A stretch of 64,000 nt of DNA from Gliomastix tumulicola. Lineage: Eukaryota; Ascomycota; Sordariomycetes; Hypocreales; Bionectriaceae. Shown piece after piece: positions 21,822-31,052 of the stretch. The translations under genes and the position numbers were made by a program. Every line of letters begins with the position of its first letter. The stretch's first letter is position 1. Below the pieces are notes generated by a model. That model searched no databases and was not told where the DNA came from. It saw only the letters and a program-made list of their open reading frames with translations. The stretch is taken from assembly GCA_001599755.1 (NCBI GenBank), contig BCHX01000008.1, positions 744,001 through 808,000 on the forward strand, read 5' to 3'.

Positions 21822-24800
21822 TTATAGTCCTACATGAATGTACGCGGACCATCCAGGAAGGTCTCCAAATTGCTGGTGCCCATCGGCAGTCTGTAGTTTC
21901 TGTCCAGCCGTGCTCCACTTGCCATGTCGCTCCTCACGATTCATGTCCTCGAATCTCAACGCTTGGCTATTCTGCCACGCGTCGTTCTCGGCTTCCTCGG
22001 CGATCCGGTAGTCTCTGGTCTTCAGGATGTCGGGTGATTCTTTGCCGGCGTCGGAATCGACATAGTCTATCCGGGTTTTGACCCGAGGCCTCCCGGGAGG
22101 ATGGTTGATCTGGTCCCCCTCCTGCGATGCCTCTATACCCTCGTCTCGTAGCGCCCTGACTGCCCTATGGAGGCCAAGGTATACGGCCTTGTCGTTGATT
22201 CCGCGATCCCTGATGGTCTTATAGAAGACACCGGCCAGCTTCAGACATTGCTGGTCGGGTACCTCCCACAGTGTGCCCACGACGTGGCGAAACCCGGCCA
22301 ACTGAAACGCACTGACGAGGCTGATGTCCTCGTCGGCAAGTTTTTCGATCCTGTTGGCCTTGGTTGAGCAGGCCGAGAGATAGGCGAGGAAGGGCGGCGA
22401 TGTCTCTTGGAGCTTGGAGTCTCGGAGGTCTGCCACGGTCAAAGGCTCGTGGCCTGAGAGAATCAGGGCACTTTTGGAGGGCTCGATGGGATCTGACTGC
22501 CCATGGCCGGCGAAGTGGAATATCTTGCACCCGTCCAGGTTCTCCAGGAGCTGAGCCCGCTGCGCGTTGAGCGTCACCGGGTCTAGGTTCATGAGCGGAC
22601 ATAGATTCCGGAGCATGTCGGCCTCGTCCGCGGCAAAGGGAAGGCCCGATCCCGCCACGGTGACGATCAGAGCCTTCTCTGGCTGCCGCGGCATCAGTAC
22701 CGGTTCTCTGGTGCGATGGCGGCGCCCGTAGATCAATGCCTTGATGGACGATGCGTAGGAAGATGCGACCCTGTCCAGCACGTTGCTGGTAGACCCCCTG
22801 GAATGGTCGCCGGCGGCGTGGATGGGCAACTGGCTGAGCAGCCCAGTGAGAATCCACCAGACATGGGGCCATTCTTCCCCGTCTGGAGGGGGTGTGTGCG
22901 TGAAGCCCAGAGCCTCGAGTACGGGCCCTGCAGCCACTTCCCATAGCCACTTGAGCGTCGTCGCCTCCTTCTTCTTCTTGCCAGCGTGCGGTCTTTGTCT
23001 TTGTCCCCTCATGCACTTGATCCGGTCTTCGAGATCATTGAGATGGAGCTCTGGCAGCCTGATCGCAGTTATCGGGCTGTCGGGCCGAACCAGCAGGGCA
23101 TCACACCGGTGAGAGCTGCCGTTGATGACCACAATGGGTCCCGGTTCCGCCGCTGCTCTCAGTTCTGATTCGAGAGGCGGCAGCAAGAAGCGGTCGAGGT
23201 TGGGCTTCGAGCGAATCTCCCCGAGAAGCTCCTGGAATCTCTTCTCGGCTTCGCGACGCCGCTTCTCCTGTGACGCTACGGCGGAAGATGCCCCGTTCGT
23301 ACTGGTGGTGGTAGCTTGAGCCACCGTGGTGGTTCCGACGGGCGAGTCCAACTCATTACGTAGAGACGCAAACTCTCTCTCCGTCTCGGGATGCGACCGC
23401 TTGAGCTCGGACACGTCGGTCCGCATCTCCAACAGCAGCCCGGCGATAACGCCGCGCCCGAGTTCTAGGAGCTCCAGCGCGTGATGAGGCTCTTTGCCGG
23501 CATTGAGAGCCATGGCGGCCGCGTCCGATGACAGTCCGTTGAGTTCTCCGAGCATATGCTGCTTGTCCGTGTTCTCCAGAGATCGGGGGGTGACCATGGG
23601 CAGTAGCCTCACGGCGTCATCCATGATCTGGCTTGCTTCTTGCCACTTGGACTGGGACGCGAGGATCATGGCCGCGGTCCGGGCCAGCTTGATGCGCATC
23701 AGCGGCTGCGCGCTGGCGCATTCCCAGCCTTGCCTGTGGCAGTCTAGGGATTGCTCGAGATGGCTTCTCACTTTGGTCCGTTTGAACTGGTTGCCCAGCC
23801 TGTTTCCGAGATTGTAGAGGTAAGTAGCCCGGTTGGGGTGATCGGGCGTTAGAGACGCCACGGCCAACCTGCCGTACTTGACGGCGAGATCATGGTCGGC
23901 CGGGTCTCCGATAGCACGGAACCGCGCTTCCAGTTTGTTCCCGAGGTTATTGTAGCAGTAGGGCTGGGCGTAATAGTTGGCGGGCATGGTAGTGACGGCC
24001 ATGGCGGCATCCGCGACGGCACGGTTGATATCGGCCACAGACCCGGTGCGTACGAAGCGTATGTGCCGCCAGTTGGCCGAGCTGTCCAGGCGGCCGGGTC
24101 GGCTCGGACTATCAGGGAGCGTGAGGGACAAGGCCTGGTCGAGGGCCTCGACGGCACGGTCGAGGTCGTCGGTGGTGCCGCCGCCGGTCCGTTCGAATCG
24201 TGCCCCGTACACGTTCCCGAGGCTCTGCAGATAGGTAGCGCGCTCCGAACTGTCTGGGGGTGTGTGTTCCACCGCTTCCTCGAGGGTCGTGACGGCGCGG
24301 TTGAGGTCTCTGAGCGCCCCGGTCCGCTCGAATCTCCTGCATAGAAAGGCGCCCGAGTTGTTGAGCCAACCTGCTCGTTCCGGGTGTCCGGCTGGCAGGA
24401 GTGCCACAGCCTCGTCCAAGCAGTCGATGGCTTCGTTGATGTCTTGGACGGACCCGGCCCTTTCGAACCGTCTTCCGAGCTTGACTCCCAGGTTGCTGAG
24501 GTAGGTGGCTCGGTGTATGTGGCCCGGAGGGATGAGTTTGAGAGCCGCGCGTGCCGTGTCGACGGCGCGATCGAGGTCCTCCCCAGCCGTCGTATGCTCG
24601 TAGCGCCTGAGCAGCCAGTTCCCCAGCGTGTTGAGGCAAGTGGCACGCTGAGTATGGTCCGAGGGCGTCATCTCTACCGCCTCCTCGGCCAGCTGGACGG
24701 CCCGGTTCAGGTCTTCTGTCAATCCGTTCCTCTCGAATCGCGCGCCCAGCGAGTCACCCAGATGTGCCAGATACAGGGCTCGGCTGGAGTGACCCGTGGG

Positions 24801-26846
24801 CGCGGCCGCAACAGCTTCTTGACTCATCTGGATGGCCTCGTCGAGCTCGTCGGCGCTTCCCGTCTGCTCGGCGCGCGTAACGAGCCGGATGCCGTAGTTA
24901 TGCAGGCACGCGTGCCGGTCAGCGTGACCTGGAGGCAGTGCGTCCAGCGCGTCCTTGCTGGCCTGGATGGCACGGTCGAGATCCTCCCTCTTGCCTGTCT
25001 GTTTGAACCGGCTGGCCAGCAGGTTGCCCAAGGCACTTAGGGACGCCTGCCGGCCAGCAGCATCATCACCTGGAGCTGTGGCTGCAACAGCCTCCTCCTC
25101 CTCAGTGATCTCGATGGCAAGGTTGAGGTCGTCGATGGCGCCAGTGCGCTCGTATCGCGTGCCGAGCCAGGTGCCGAGGTTTCTCAGGTGACCTGCGCGG
25201 CTGGGATGGCTCGAGGGCAGCAGCTGGATGGTCTCCTTGGCGATATCAATTGCACGATCGAGGTCATCCGTGTGCCCGGACCGTCGGAATCGGAGACCAA
25301 TCCAGCTGCCGAGATTGCCCTGCCAGCTGACCCTATCAGGATGGCCGGGAGGAATATCGGCCACGGCGTCGGTGCCCAGCCGGATGGCGTCGTCGAGATC
25401 TCCCGCCGAGCCTGTCTTCTGGTGCCGCTGGGCAAGCAGGGCACCCACGTTGTTCAGGCGGGTAGCTCGTTCTGGGTGATCCGAGGGCGTCGTCCTCAGT
25501 CCCTCCTCGCTCACCTCGATTGCACGGTTGAGGTCGCCCGCATCTCCGGTGTGCCGGAACCGCGCCCCCAGCCGGTTGCCGAGGTTGCTCAGTTGCCCTG
25601 CGCGGTCGGGATGATTCTGGGGCATAGCCAGCACGCCATTTTCGCTGGCAAGGATAGACCGATCAAGGTCCCCAGTCGATCTGGTCCGCGTGAACCGCGT
25701 GCCTAGCCAAATGCCGAGGTTGCCCTGCCAGCCCGCCCAGTCCGGATGAGTGCGAGATGTGGCTGCTATAGCCTGCTCTGTCAAGTCGACGGCACGGTCT
25801 AGGTCTAGCAGCGAGCCCGTATGATTATAGCGCGTGCCTAGCTTGGTCCCGAGACTGCACATCAGACCCGCCCGGTCCGGGTGGTTGAGGGCGCTCGCAC
25901 TGGCCACGGCCTCCTCGCCGATGCTGATGGCACGAGCAAGGTCGGCCATGCTTCCGATCTGGTCGAACCGGCTGCTCAGTGAGTTAGCAAGATTGCCCAG
26001 CATCCCGACCGTGTAAAAGTCACCAGGCGCTACAGCCCTGACAGCCTCTTCGCCGACCCTGATAGCCTCGTCAAGATCTTCCGCCGACCCGGTCCGCTGG
26101 CTCCGTCTCAAAAACCAGATCCCGAGCCGGCTCAGCCAGCCGGGGCGCTCGGCATGGCTGCGAGGTGCCGCGTCTACCGCCTCCTTACTGAGCTTCACGG
26201 CGCGGTTGAGGTCGTCTATCGACCCGGTCCGTATGAACCGTGTTCCGTACATGTAGCCGAGGTTGCTCAGCCAGAGAGGGCGATCTGAGTGAAGGGCGGA
26301 TGAGGCCGCCACTGCCTCCTGGGCGTACGTGATGGCTCGATCGAGGTCGGCCATGGCCCCGGCTCTCTCATATCGGCGAGAGAGTAGATATCCGCTGTTG
26401 TTCAGGTAGGCCGGACGGTCAGGGCTGCCGCGGGGCGCGTCTGCAAGCGTCTGCTCCCAGATATCGATCGCGCTGTCGAGATCGTCTCCCCTCCCGGTCC
26501 TCTCGAATCTCCTGGTGAGTATTATGCCGAAGCGGTCCTTGCGGGAAAGCCGGAGGCTGTGGCCGCGAGGCGTAGCCTCCAATGCCTCCTTCGATGCCTT
26601 GACCGCGTGGTTGATGTCAACGATGGCTCCTGTCTTCTCGAATCGCATGGCAAGTTTATCCCCGAGGACGCTGAGGGCGTCGGCTCGAATCTCATGGTCC
26701 GCGGGCATGAGCGATACCAGTATTTGCGCAGTAATGACCATGTAGTCGAGGTCACGCATGCTTCTTGTTTGCAGGTAGCGAATCTCCAGCTTACTGAGCA
26801 GCATCTGCAGCATTACGGCCGAGTCGGGGCATCCGTCGGACGCCAT
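21822..26846 (-). CDS. TPR-repeat CHAT-domain protease (caspase-fold)
   Basis: One uninterrupted exon encodes 1674 residues from the ATG at 26846. The N-terminal two thirds are 23 recognisable TPR-type units of roughly 45-50 residues, each marked by a pattern like RFERTG..DLDRAI and followed by PDRA..L.NLG. The C-terminal part is a CHAT domain with the caspase-like dyad: His1448 in FHFAGHGQ and Cys1493 in YLSACST. CHAT proteins are proteases related to separase and caspases. In bacteria TPR-CHAT proteases cleave partners such as gasdermins, and the type III-E CRISPR protease Csx29 is a TPR-CHAT protein. In fungi they occur next to cell-death genes. Here it diverges from a small gasdermin-like candidate (854 bp shared upstream region), and a second caspase-fold protease lies beyond that. 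The TPR array is the likely sensor or autoinhibitory part (inference). Confidence 0.9.
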   Translation of the reverse strand: MASDGCPDSAVMLQMLLSKLEIRYLQTRSMRDLDYMVITAQILVSLMPADHEIRADALSVLGDKLAMRFEKTGAIVDINHAVKASKEALEATPRGHSLRLSRKDRFGIILTRRFERTGRGDDLDSAIDIWEQTLADAPRGSPDRPAYLNNSGYLLSRRYERAGAMADLDRAITYAQEAVAASSALHSDRPLWLSNLGYMYGTRFIRTGSIDDLNRAVKLSKEAVDAAPRSHAERPGWLSRLGIWFLRRSQRTGSAEDLDEAIRVGEEAVRAVAPGDFYTVGMLGNLANSLSSRFDQIGSMADLARAISIGEEAVASASALNHPDRAGLMCSLGTKLGTRYNHTGSLLDLDRAVDLTEQAIAATSRTHPDWAGWQGNLGIWLGTRFTRTRSTGDLDRSILASENGVLAMPQNHPDRAGQLSNLGNRLGARFRHTGDAGDLNRAIEVSEEGLRTTPSDHPERATRLNNVGALLAQRHQKTGSAGDLDDAIRLGTDAVADIPPGHPDRVSWQGNLGSWIGLRFRRSGHTDDLDRAIDIAKETIQLLPSSHPSRAGHLRNLGTWLGTRYERTGAIDDLNLAIEITEEEEAVAATAPGDDAAGRQASLSALGNLLASRFKQTGKREDLDRAIQASKDALDALPPGHADRHACLHNYGIRLVTRAEQTGSADELDEAIQMSQEAVAAAPTGHSSRALYLAHLGDSLGARFERNGLTEDLNRAVQLAEEAVEMTPSDHTQRATCLNTLGNWLLRRYEHTTAGEDLDRAVDTARAALKLIPPGHIHRATYLSNLGVKLGRRFERAGSVQDINEAIDCLDEAVALLPAGHPERAGWLNNSGAFLCRRFERTGALRDLNRAVTTLEEAVEHTPPDSSERATYLQSLGNVYGARFERTGGGTTDDLDRAVEALDQALSLTLPDSPSRPGRLDSSANWRHIRFVRTGSVADINRAVADAAMAVTTMPANYYAQPYCYNNLGNKLEARFRAIGDPADHDLAVKYGRLAVASLTPDHPNRATYLYNLGNRLGNQFKRTKVRSHLEQSLDCHRQGWECASAQPLMRIKLARTAAMILASQSKWQEASQIMDDAVRLLPMVTPRSLENTDKQHMLGELNGLSSDAAAMALNAGKEPHHALELLELGRGVIAGLLLEMRTDVSELKRSHPETEREFASLRNELDSPVGTTTVAQATTTSTNGASSAVASQEKRRREAEKRFQELLGEIRSKPNLDRFLLPPLESELRAAAEPGPIVVINGSSHRCDALLVRPDSPITAIRLPELHLNDLEDRIKCMRGQRQRPHAGKKKKEATTLKWLWEVAAGPVLEALGFTHTPPPDGEEWPHVWWILTGLLSQLPIHAAGDHSRGSTSNVLDRVASSYASSIKALIYGRRHRTREPVLMPRQPEKALIVTVAGSGLPFAADEADMLRNLCPLMNLDPVTLNAQRAQLLENLDGCKIFHFAGHGQSDPIEPSKSALILSGHEPLTVADLRDSKLQETSPPFLAYLSACSTKANRIEKLADEDISLVSAFQLAGFRHVVGTLWEVPDQQCLKLAGVFYKTIRDRGINDKAVYLGLHRAVRALRDEGIEASQEGDQINHPPGRPRVKTRIDYVDSDAGKESPDILKTRDYRIAEEAENDAWQNSQALRFEDMNREERHGKWSTAGQKLQTADGHQQFGDLPGWSAYIHVGL

Positions 26847-27700
26847 CTTTGTCTCTTTCAAACCTGCGGCCCTACGGCACTTGAGGCTTCACATTGAACG
26901 TGGTTCGAGGAATCGGCATGATAACTAGAAGCGACGGTTCTACTCCCTCGAAGGGGTCCAATACGACAAAAATCCCCCTCGCTTGCTCTCCATTTTTGGC
27001 TTTTTCTGCCTTGCCATCTTGCAAATGCTGGCCGCACCATCGGCCCATATCACTCGTCTCCAGATTGCCTTATTCTCGGTCGTGTTTCACCCCCACACAC
27101 CTCTCTTCTGTTGATGCCACATATCATCATGCAGGTTGCTCAAACGGGACAATGTGGTCCTATCACATCGTATGCAAGAAAGGAATGCTCAAACAAACGA
27201 GCCTAAATACAAGATATCCCTCAGTGAACAGGGGCTTGCATGAGCGTTGACCTGACCAATTGTGGTTCCTTGTTCTGACACCAGCTTTGCCTTATGGGCT
27301 GTGCAGCAGCGCTGGCAAACCCACCGCCCAGCATGCCAGAGGAGAAAGATAAAGGCTGAATGACCCCCCTGTCAGGCATCAGGGTAAGCTGACAGTCCAC
27401 GTCAGCAGCTTTTGCGCCACCGTCTGAGTTGTTTCCGCTGCTGCATATGCAACCCCACCACCCACAACGCACGTCGGGCACCGACATGGACCCGACCACT
27501 GGCGAGCGAGCGAGCGAGCCAGTTGGGCTGACTCTCTGGCGTCACTGAATTCGCGCATCCTCTGTCTGCCTTGCGGGGGGGAGGGTGGGAGGTTTCTCTG
27601 GTTTGCCTCGTTGAACCACCGTTGGCGCAGAACCGTCAACGCAGTACATACTTGGTCAAGCACTGTTCCCTGTCGAGGTGTAAGCGCAATATTAGCTGAT
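26847..27700. other. Shared upstream region of the TPR-CHAT and gasdermin-like genes
   Basis: This 854-bp region separates two divergently transcribed genes and could coordinate their expression. I find no TATA box at a convincing distance from either start and no repeat. Confidence 0.5.
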
Positions 27701-28732
27701 ATGGACACACACCTGAAACGGACCTATCTGGTCTACAGCCGCGGCCTGCTGCCTGAAGACCTGACTCTCGGAAGTCTCTACCTGGATCCTGCCAACCCCC
27801 TGGATGGGGAGCGGAAGCGGTTCGAGTGCCATCTTGAGTAGGGGGGGACCAACGGATCCGTTCACGTGGAGGAAAAGCGCCCTTGGCTGACCGACAGAAC
27901 CAGACCATCCGAACTGCGTACCTGGACCGGAGACTCGGAGTACGACGAGCCTTGCATCCTGGACGTGGTCGTGTCACGCCAGTGGCTGGTAAATTCAGGT
28001 CTCGCTGCGGCCCTGAAGGGCAGGTTCAGGGCCGGCGGCTCCGGACAGGTGAGCGTGCACGGCAAGACCGGCCGCCGCCAGCGCATCAGGAAGCCGGAGA
28101 CGTTTCTACAGGACGTGATCCTGACATCGGAGGAGGCCAGAGCCTGGCTCGCCGACAAGCTCTCCGTCTCACGGACCATGTACTACCTCGACCAAGCCGG
28201 GCTGAAGAAGCAGCCCCGCGTGTGGATGGTGACGGGCATCCAGTACGTGACCAACGCCGTCGTCCTCGCCGGGCAGACTCAGCACCAGACAACCTCGATC
28301 TCGGCCAACCTCCCCGTGCCAGACCCCATCACGGCGGCCGTGACGTTCCTCGGCGGCCAGAATGGTGTCTCTGGCGAATTCAGACTAGACCAATCGTCGG
28401 GTACAAGGATGGCATACGGCCACAAGGACGAGAGGGTCTGGGCCGCCCAGTTCACGCAGCTGGCGGTGCGGTTCGTCCCAGAGCCGATGCCGAGCGTCGA
28501 GCTGCCCAGTCGGATCCCGCTGCGCGATCTCGTCGACATCAAGAGTGGCGCCGTCAGGGCTGGGGAGCAGCAGCAGCCCTTCGACTTTAGGCTGTCTGGA
28601 GCATTTGCCGAGGTGTACGGTATCGAAGGTGATGATATACAGCTGAGCGGCGAGCAACTCCTGAGTCAGATGCAAGACACGGATTGGGGCTTGTTGAACT
28701 CCTGTCTAGCATCGTCTCGAGAATTTACCTGA
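27701..28732 (+). CDS. Small protein, candidate bacterial-type (bGSDM-like) gasdermin
   Basis: The model joins 27701-27837 and 27898-28732, giving 323 residues. The 60-bp intron (GTAGGG, CTGAC branch, GACAG) removes an in-frame TAG at 27839-27841. Its length is a multiple of three, so the frame is open on both sides. There is no signal peptide. The N-terminus (YLVYSRGLLPEDLTLGSLY) and the central segment RVWMVTGIQYVTNAVV, followed by alternating short strands, remind me of bacterial gasdermins and their fungal relatives. Gasdermins form membrane pores after proteolytic removal of a C-terminal inhibitory tail. The main support is context: it sits between two caspase-fold proteases, diverging from TPR-CHAT and ending 196 bp from the C14-like gene. 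I cannot run a profile or structure search, so the fold assignment is inference. A wholly unknown beta-rich protein is the alternative. The gene itself looks real from its coding character. Confidence 0.5.
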
Positions 28733-28816
28733 CGGTCAATGCAGGGAGTCAAAGAATGAAATGTAGAAGAACAATTTTATGTCATTCTGGGTACTTTGGC
28801 TTAGATCACACATACA

Positions 28817-28819
28817 CAG

Positions 28820-28857
<38 letters not shown>
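28817..28857. repeat. (CA)n(TA)n microsatellite
   Basis: A run of about 14 CA units passes directly into about five TA units. It lies between the convergent 3' ends of the gasdermin-like and caspase-like genes. Confidence 0.9.
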
Positions 28858-28928
28858 CCCCTTATCTCCATCTGTCTTTCCCTCCTTGTTTCTCTGTAGC
28901 TCGACTCTTTCTTAGGAGGGAAGCCACC

Positions 28929-31052
28929 TTAAACCACTGACGCCTCATTCATGGCGTCCCCTGGTTGTGTGTAGACTTCAAAAACCACAAGACCCCATAT
29001 TGGGGCGGCCTCGGCTTGCTTCCAGTTCCCGCGTGTCGAATAAGGAGGAGGAGGAGGAGGAGGACAATCGAGCTCGGGGTTCAGGTCAAGAGGTCCCTCC
29101 CCTACTGGGAGACAGGGAAGCGTGATCTCGCCCCACGAGCGCCTGTCGCGGTTGTCCGTGATGAAGATCATATACCGATCCGTCACACCCCCGTCGTCAT
29201 CCACCCTGCCCCTGGGAGGAATCGTGGTCTCGATATCCACGGGAGGCTCAGGCACATCCGGATACATGATGGTCTCCATCTTCTTCTCGATCCCCCACGA
29301 GGCATTCAGCTCATAGATCTCGACCCAGACAGACCCGAGCGGTCCCTTGTAGGAGAACTCCAAGGTGAGCGTCTCTCCTTCGGCGAGCGTGAACCGTTTC
29401 ATCCCCCATATCACCTCTGGCGTGCGAGGGCAGCTTATGGGACAGACGACAAAATCCTCCTCCCTCACGTGACACGCACGTGGCCGATCCCATATATCCT
29501 GTATGTCGCGGTATCGCGTGATGTGCCGGAGGACATGAGCCAGCTTGGGGATGGCAAGCGGGTCATTCGGCGATATAGTAGGCAGTCTCTCAGACCGGAC
29601 ACCATACTCGTGGATCTCGAAGTTGCCGTCAGCATCGGTTGTAACTTTGAGTGCCGGTTCCGTAGGCGATGCATTGTGAAGGCTCAGGTTGGGTGTCCTT
29701 TGAAGCGCCACATCCAGCTGTGTCTTGAGGTAGGGATCCTCGGGTGCGAACTCGATAGCTACGGGCTCAGCAAGCGCCCAAGCTCGTAGAACCCCGAGAC
29801 TGCCCGCGGCCACCACTCCGTCGGGTGTCCCTCGAAGAAGAGGATTCTCCAGCTGAACCGTCGAGTAGAAAGGATAGACATTTGTGACCTTGGCTTGCAG
29901 AGCGAGACTGAAGCTCTTGTCATCCAAGATATCGCAATCCGGTGGGTAGATGTCGTATATCGCACCCACGGCCACCCCCTGTGAAGATCCCACATGCAGT
30001 CGTATCTCAGCGGAGACAGTCGACGACACACGGCAGGCGGGGCGCTTCACATACTCCCTGTATCCGAAGAACTCGACATCTTTCTCGCCGTGCAAGACGG
30101 GTTCCTGGGCTCGAGAACCCAGTCTACTTTTGACATGGTCCCTGACGGCAGCGTGTGTTGGCAAGCGCCGCCCTTGGTTCTGCACGTGGCGGTTCAGCAG
30201 ATCACACATCCACCAGGTCAGGACGCCTCTCCTAACGGCCTTCTCTTCTGCGCCGCCGTCGAACCATTCCTCGTCGGCCACCTGGTTGACGTCACAAGCC
30301 GTCAGCACTGTGCACCCCATAGGGTTGGACAGCCAGGATTCTCGGATAGCGGCCTGTCTCGACCCGCGCAAGCGAGAGAGATATGCATCGGCGTCCCTGT
30401 CGGCTGCATCGTCCTTGTCGAGCCGCGTGGTGTCGACGATTCCTATGGATCGCGCTCCGTGGCCGCGGAAGCCACCCCCCGAGAAGCACGAGTCGAGGAC
30501 CAGCGTCACGCGCAGGCGCTTCTTGAGTCCCGACACCATGCCCTGGATGCGGGCCCCAAGCTGGTAGCCGGTCAGGTACGCGCCCCCCGTAGACACGTCC
30601 GTCATGACGAGGGCCGTGCCTCGCAGGTTGTCGCCCTCGGGCGAATCCCTGTCTGCGGCGAGAGCGTCCCGTCGGATGCCGTGGCCAGCATAGTGGATGT
30701 AGACGAGGCCGCCCACCTCGGAGGACTCGTCGAAGCAGTCTCGCTCAAAGTCTCCCCTGAACTCGTCCACGATCCGATCGAGCGCCTTGATGACGTTGTC
30801 GTAGGTCGGCCACGCCGCACTCGCTTCGGAAGGCCTGGATGAATCTTCAGGATTGAGAGACGCGGTCAGCTTCTGGATGTTGTCGGCGGGCATCTCGATG
30901 CGCTTTAGGAACTCTTCGACAGCCCTCACGTCCTCGACACAGCCATGGAGGTGGTTGAACGAGACGGCATTGCCGCCCACCGTGCGCGCATCACCCTGGA
31001 AGTAGTAGTCGCAGCCAATGAGCAGCGCCCTGCGAGGAATTGTTTCGTTCAT
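28929..31052 (-). CDS. Caspase-like (peptidase C14) protease with long C-terminal extension
   Basis: A single exon of 707 residues starts at the ATG at 31052. The caspase fold covers about residues 1-330, beginning RRALLIGCDYYF. The catalytic dyad is His124 in YIHYAGHG and Cys189 in LVLDSCFSGGG, as in metacaspases and C14 proteins. Unlike typical metacaspases it has no Pro/Gln-rich or zinc-finger prodomain. Instead the C-terminal half (about 340-707) appears beta-rich with an unrecognised organisation, and ends with a run of seven prolines near residue 670. Some fungal NLR-linked and HET-linked caspases have similar unnamed extensions. It converges on the gasdermin-like gene and may act in the same cell-death pathway as the TPR-CHAT protease (inference from position). 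Confidence 0.85.
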   Translation of the reverse strand: MNETIPRRALLIGCDYYFQGDARTVGGNAVSFNHLHGCVEDVRAVEEFLKRIEMPADNIQKLTASLNPEDSSRPSEASAAWPTYDNVIKALDRIVDEFRGDFERDCFDESSEVGGLVYIHYAGHGIRRDALAADRDSPEGDNLRGTALVMTDVSTGGAYLTGYQLGARIQGMVSGLKKRLRVTLVLDSCFSGGGFRGHGARSIGIVDTTRLDKDDAADRDADAYLSRLRGSRQAAIRESWLSNPMGCTVLTACDVNQVADEEWFDGGAEEKAVRRGVLTWWMCDLLNRHVQNQGRRLPTHAAVRDHVKSRLGSRAQEPVLHGEKDVEFFGYREYVKRPACRVSSTVSAEIRLHVGSSQGVAVGAIYDIYPPDCDILDDKSFSLALQAKVTNVYPFYSTVQLENPLLRGTPDGVVAAGSLGVLRAWALAEPVAIEFAPEDPYLKTQLDVALQRTPNLSLHNASPTEPALKVTTDADGNFEIHEYGVRSERLPTISPNDPLAIPKLAHVLRHITRYRDIQDIWDRPRACHVREEDFVVCPISCPRTPEVIWGMKRFTLAEGETLTLEFSYKGPLGSVWVEIYELNASWGIEKKMETIMYPDVPEPPVDIETTIPPRGRVDDDGGVTDRYMIFITDNRDRRSWGEITLPCLPVGEGPLDLNPELDCPPPPPPPYSTRGNWKQAEAAPIWGLVVFEVYTQPGDAMNEASVV

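Noticed and set aside
27839..27841. In-frame TAG in the gasdermin-like gene as an A-to-I editing site (TAG to TGG) or a nonsense mutation.
   Set aside because: A canonical 60-bp intron with CTGAC branch site and CAG acceptor removes it in frame, which is the simpler reading. Editing is kept only as an alternative to test.
29994..30842. Plus-strand open frame of 282 codons inside the caspase-like gene.
   Set aside because: Antisense shadow of a gene with clear catalytic motifs on the minus strand.
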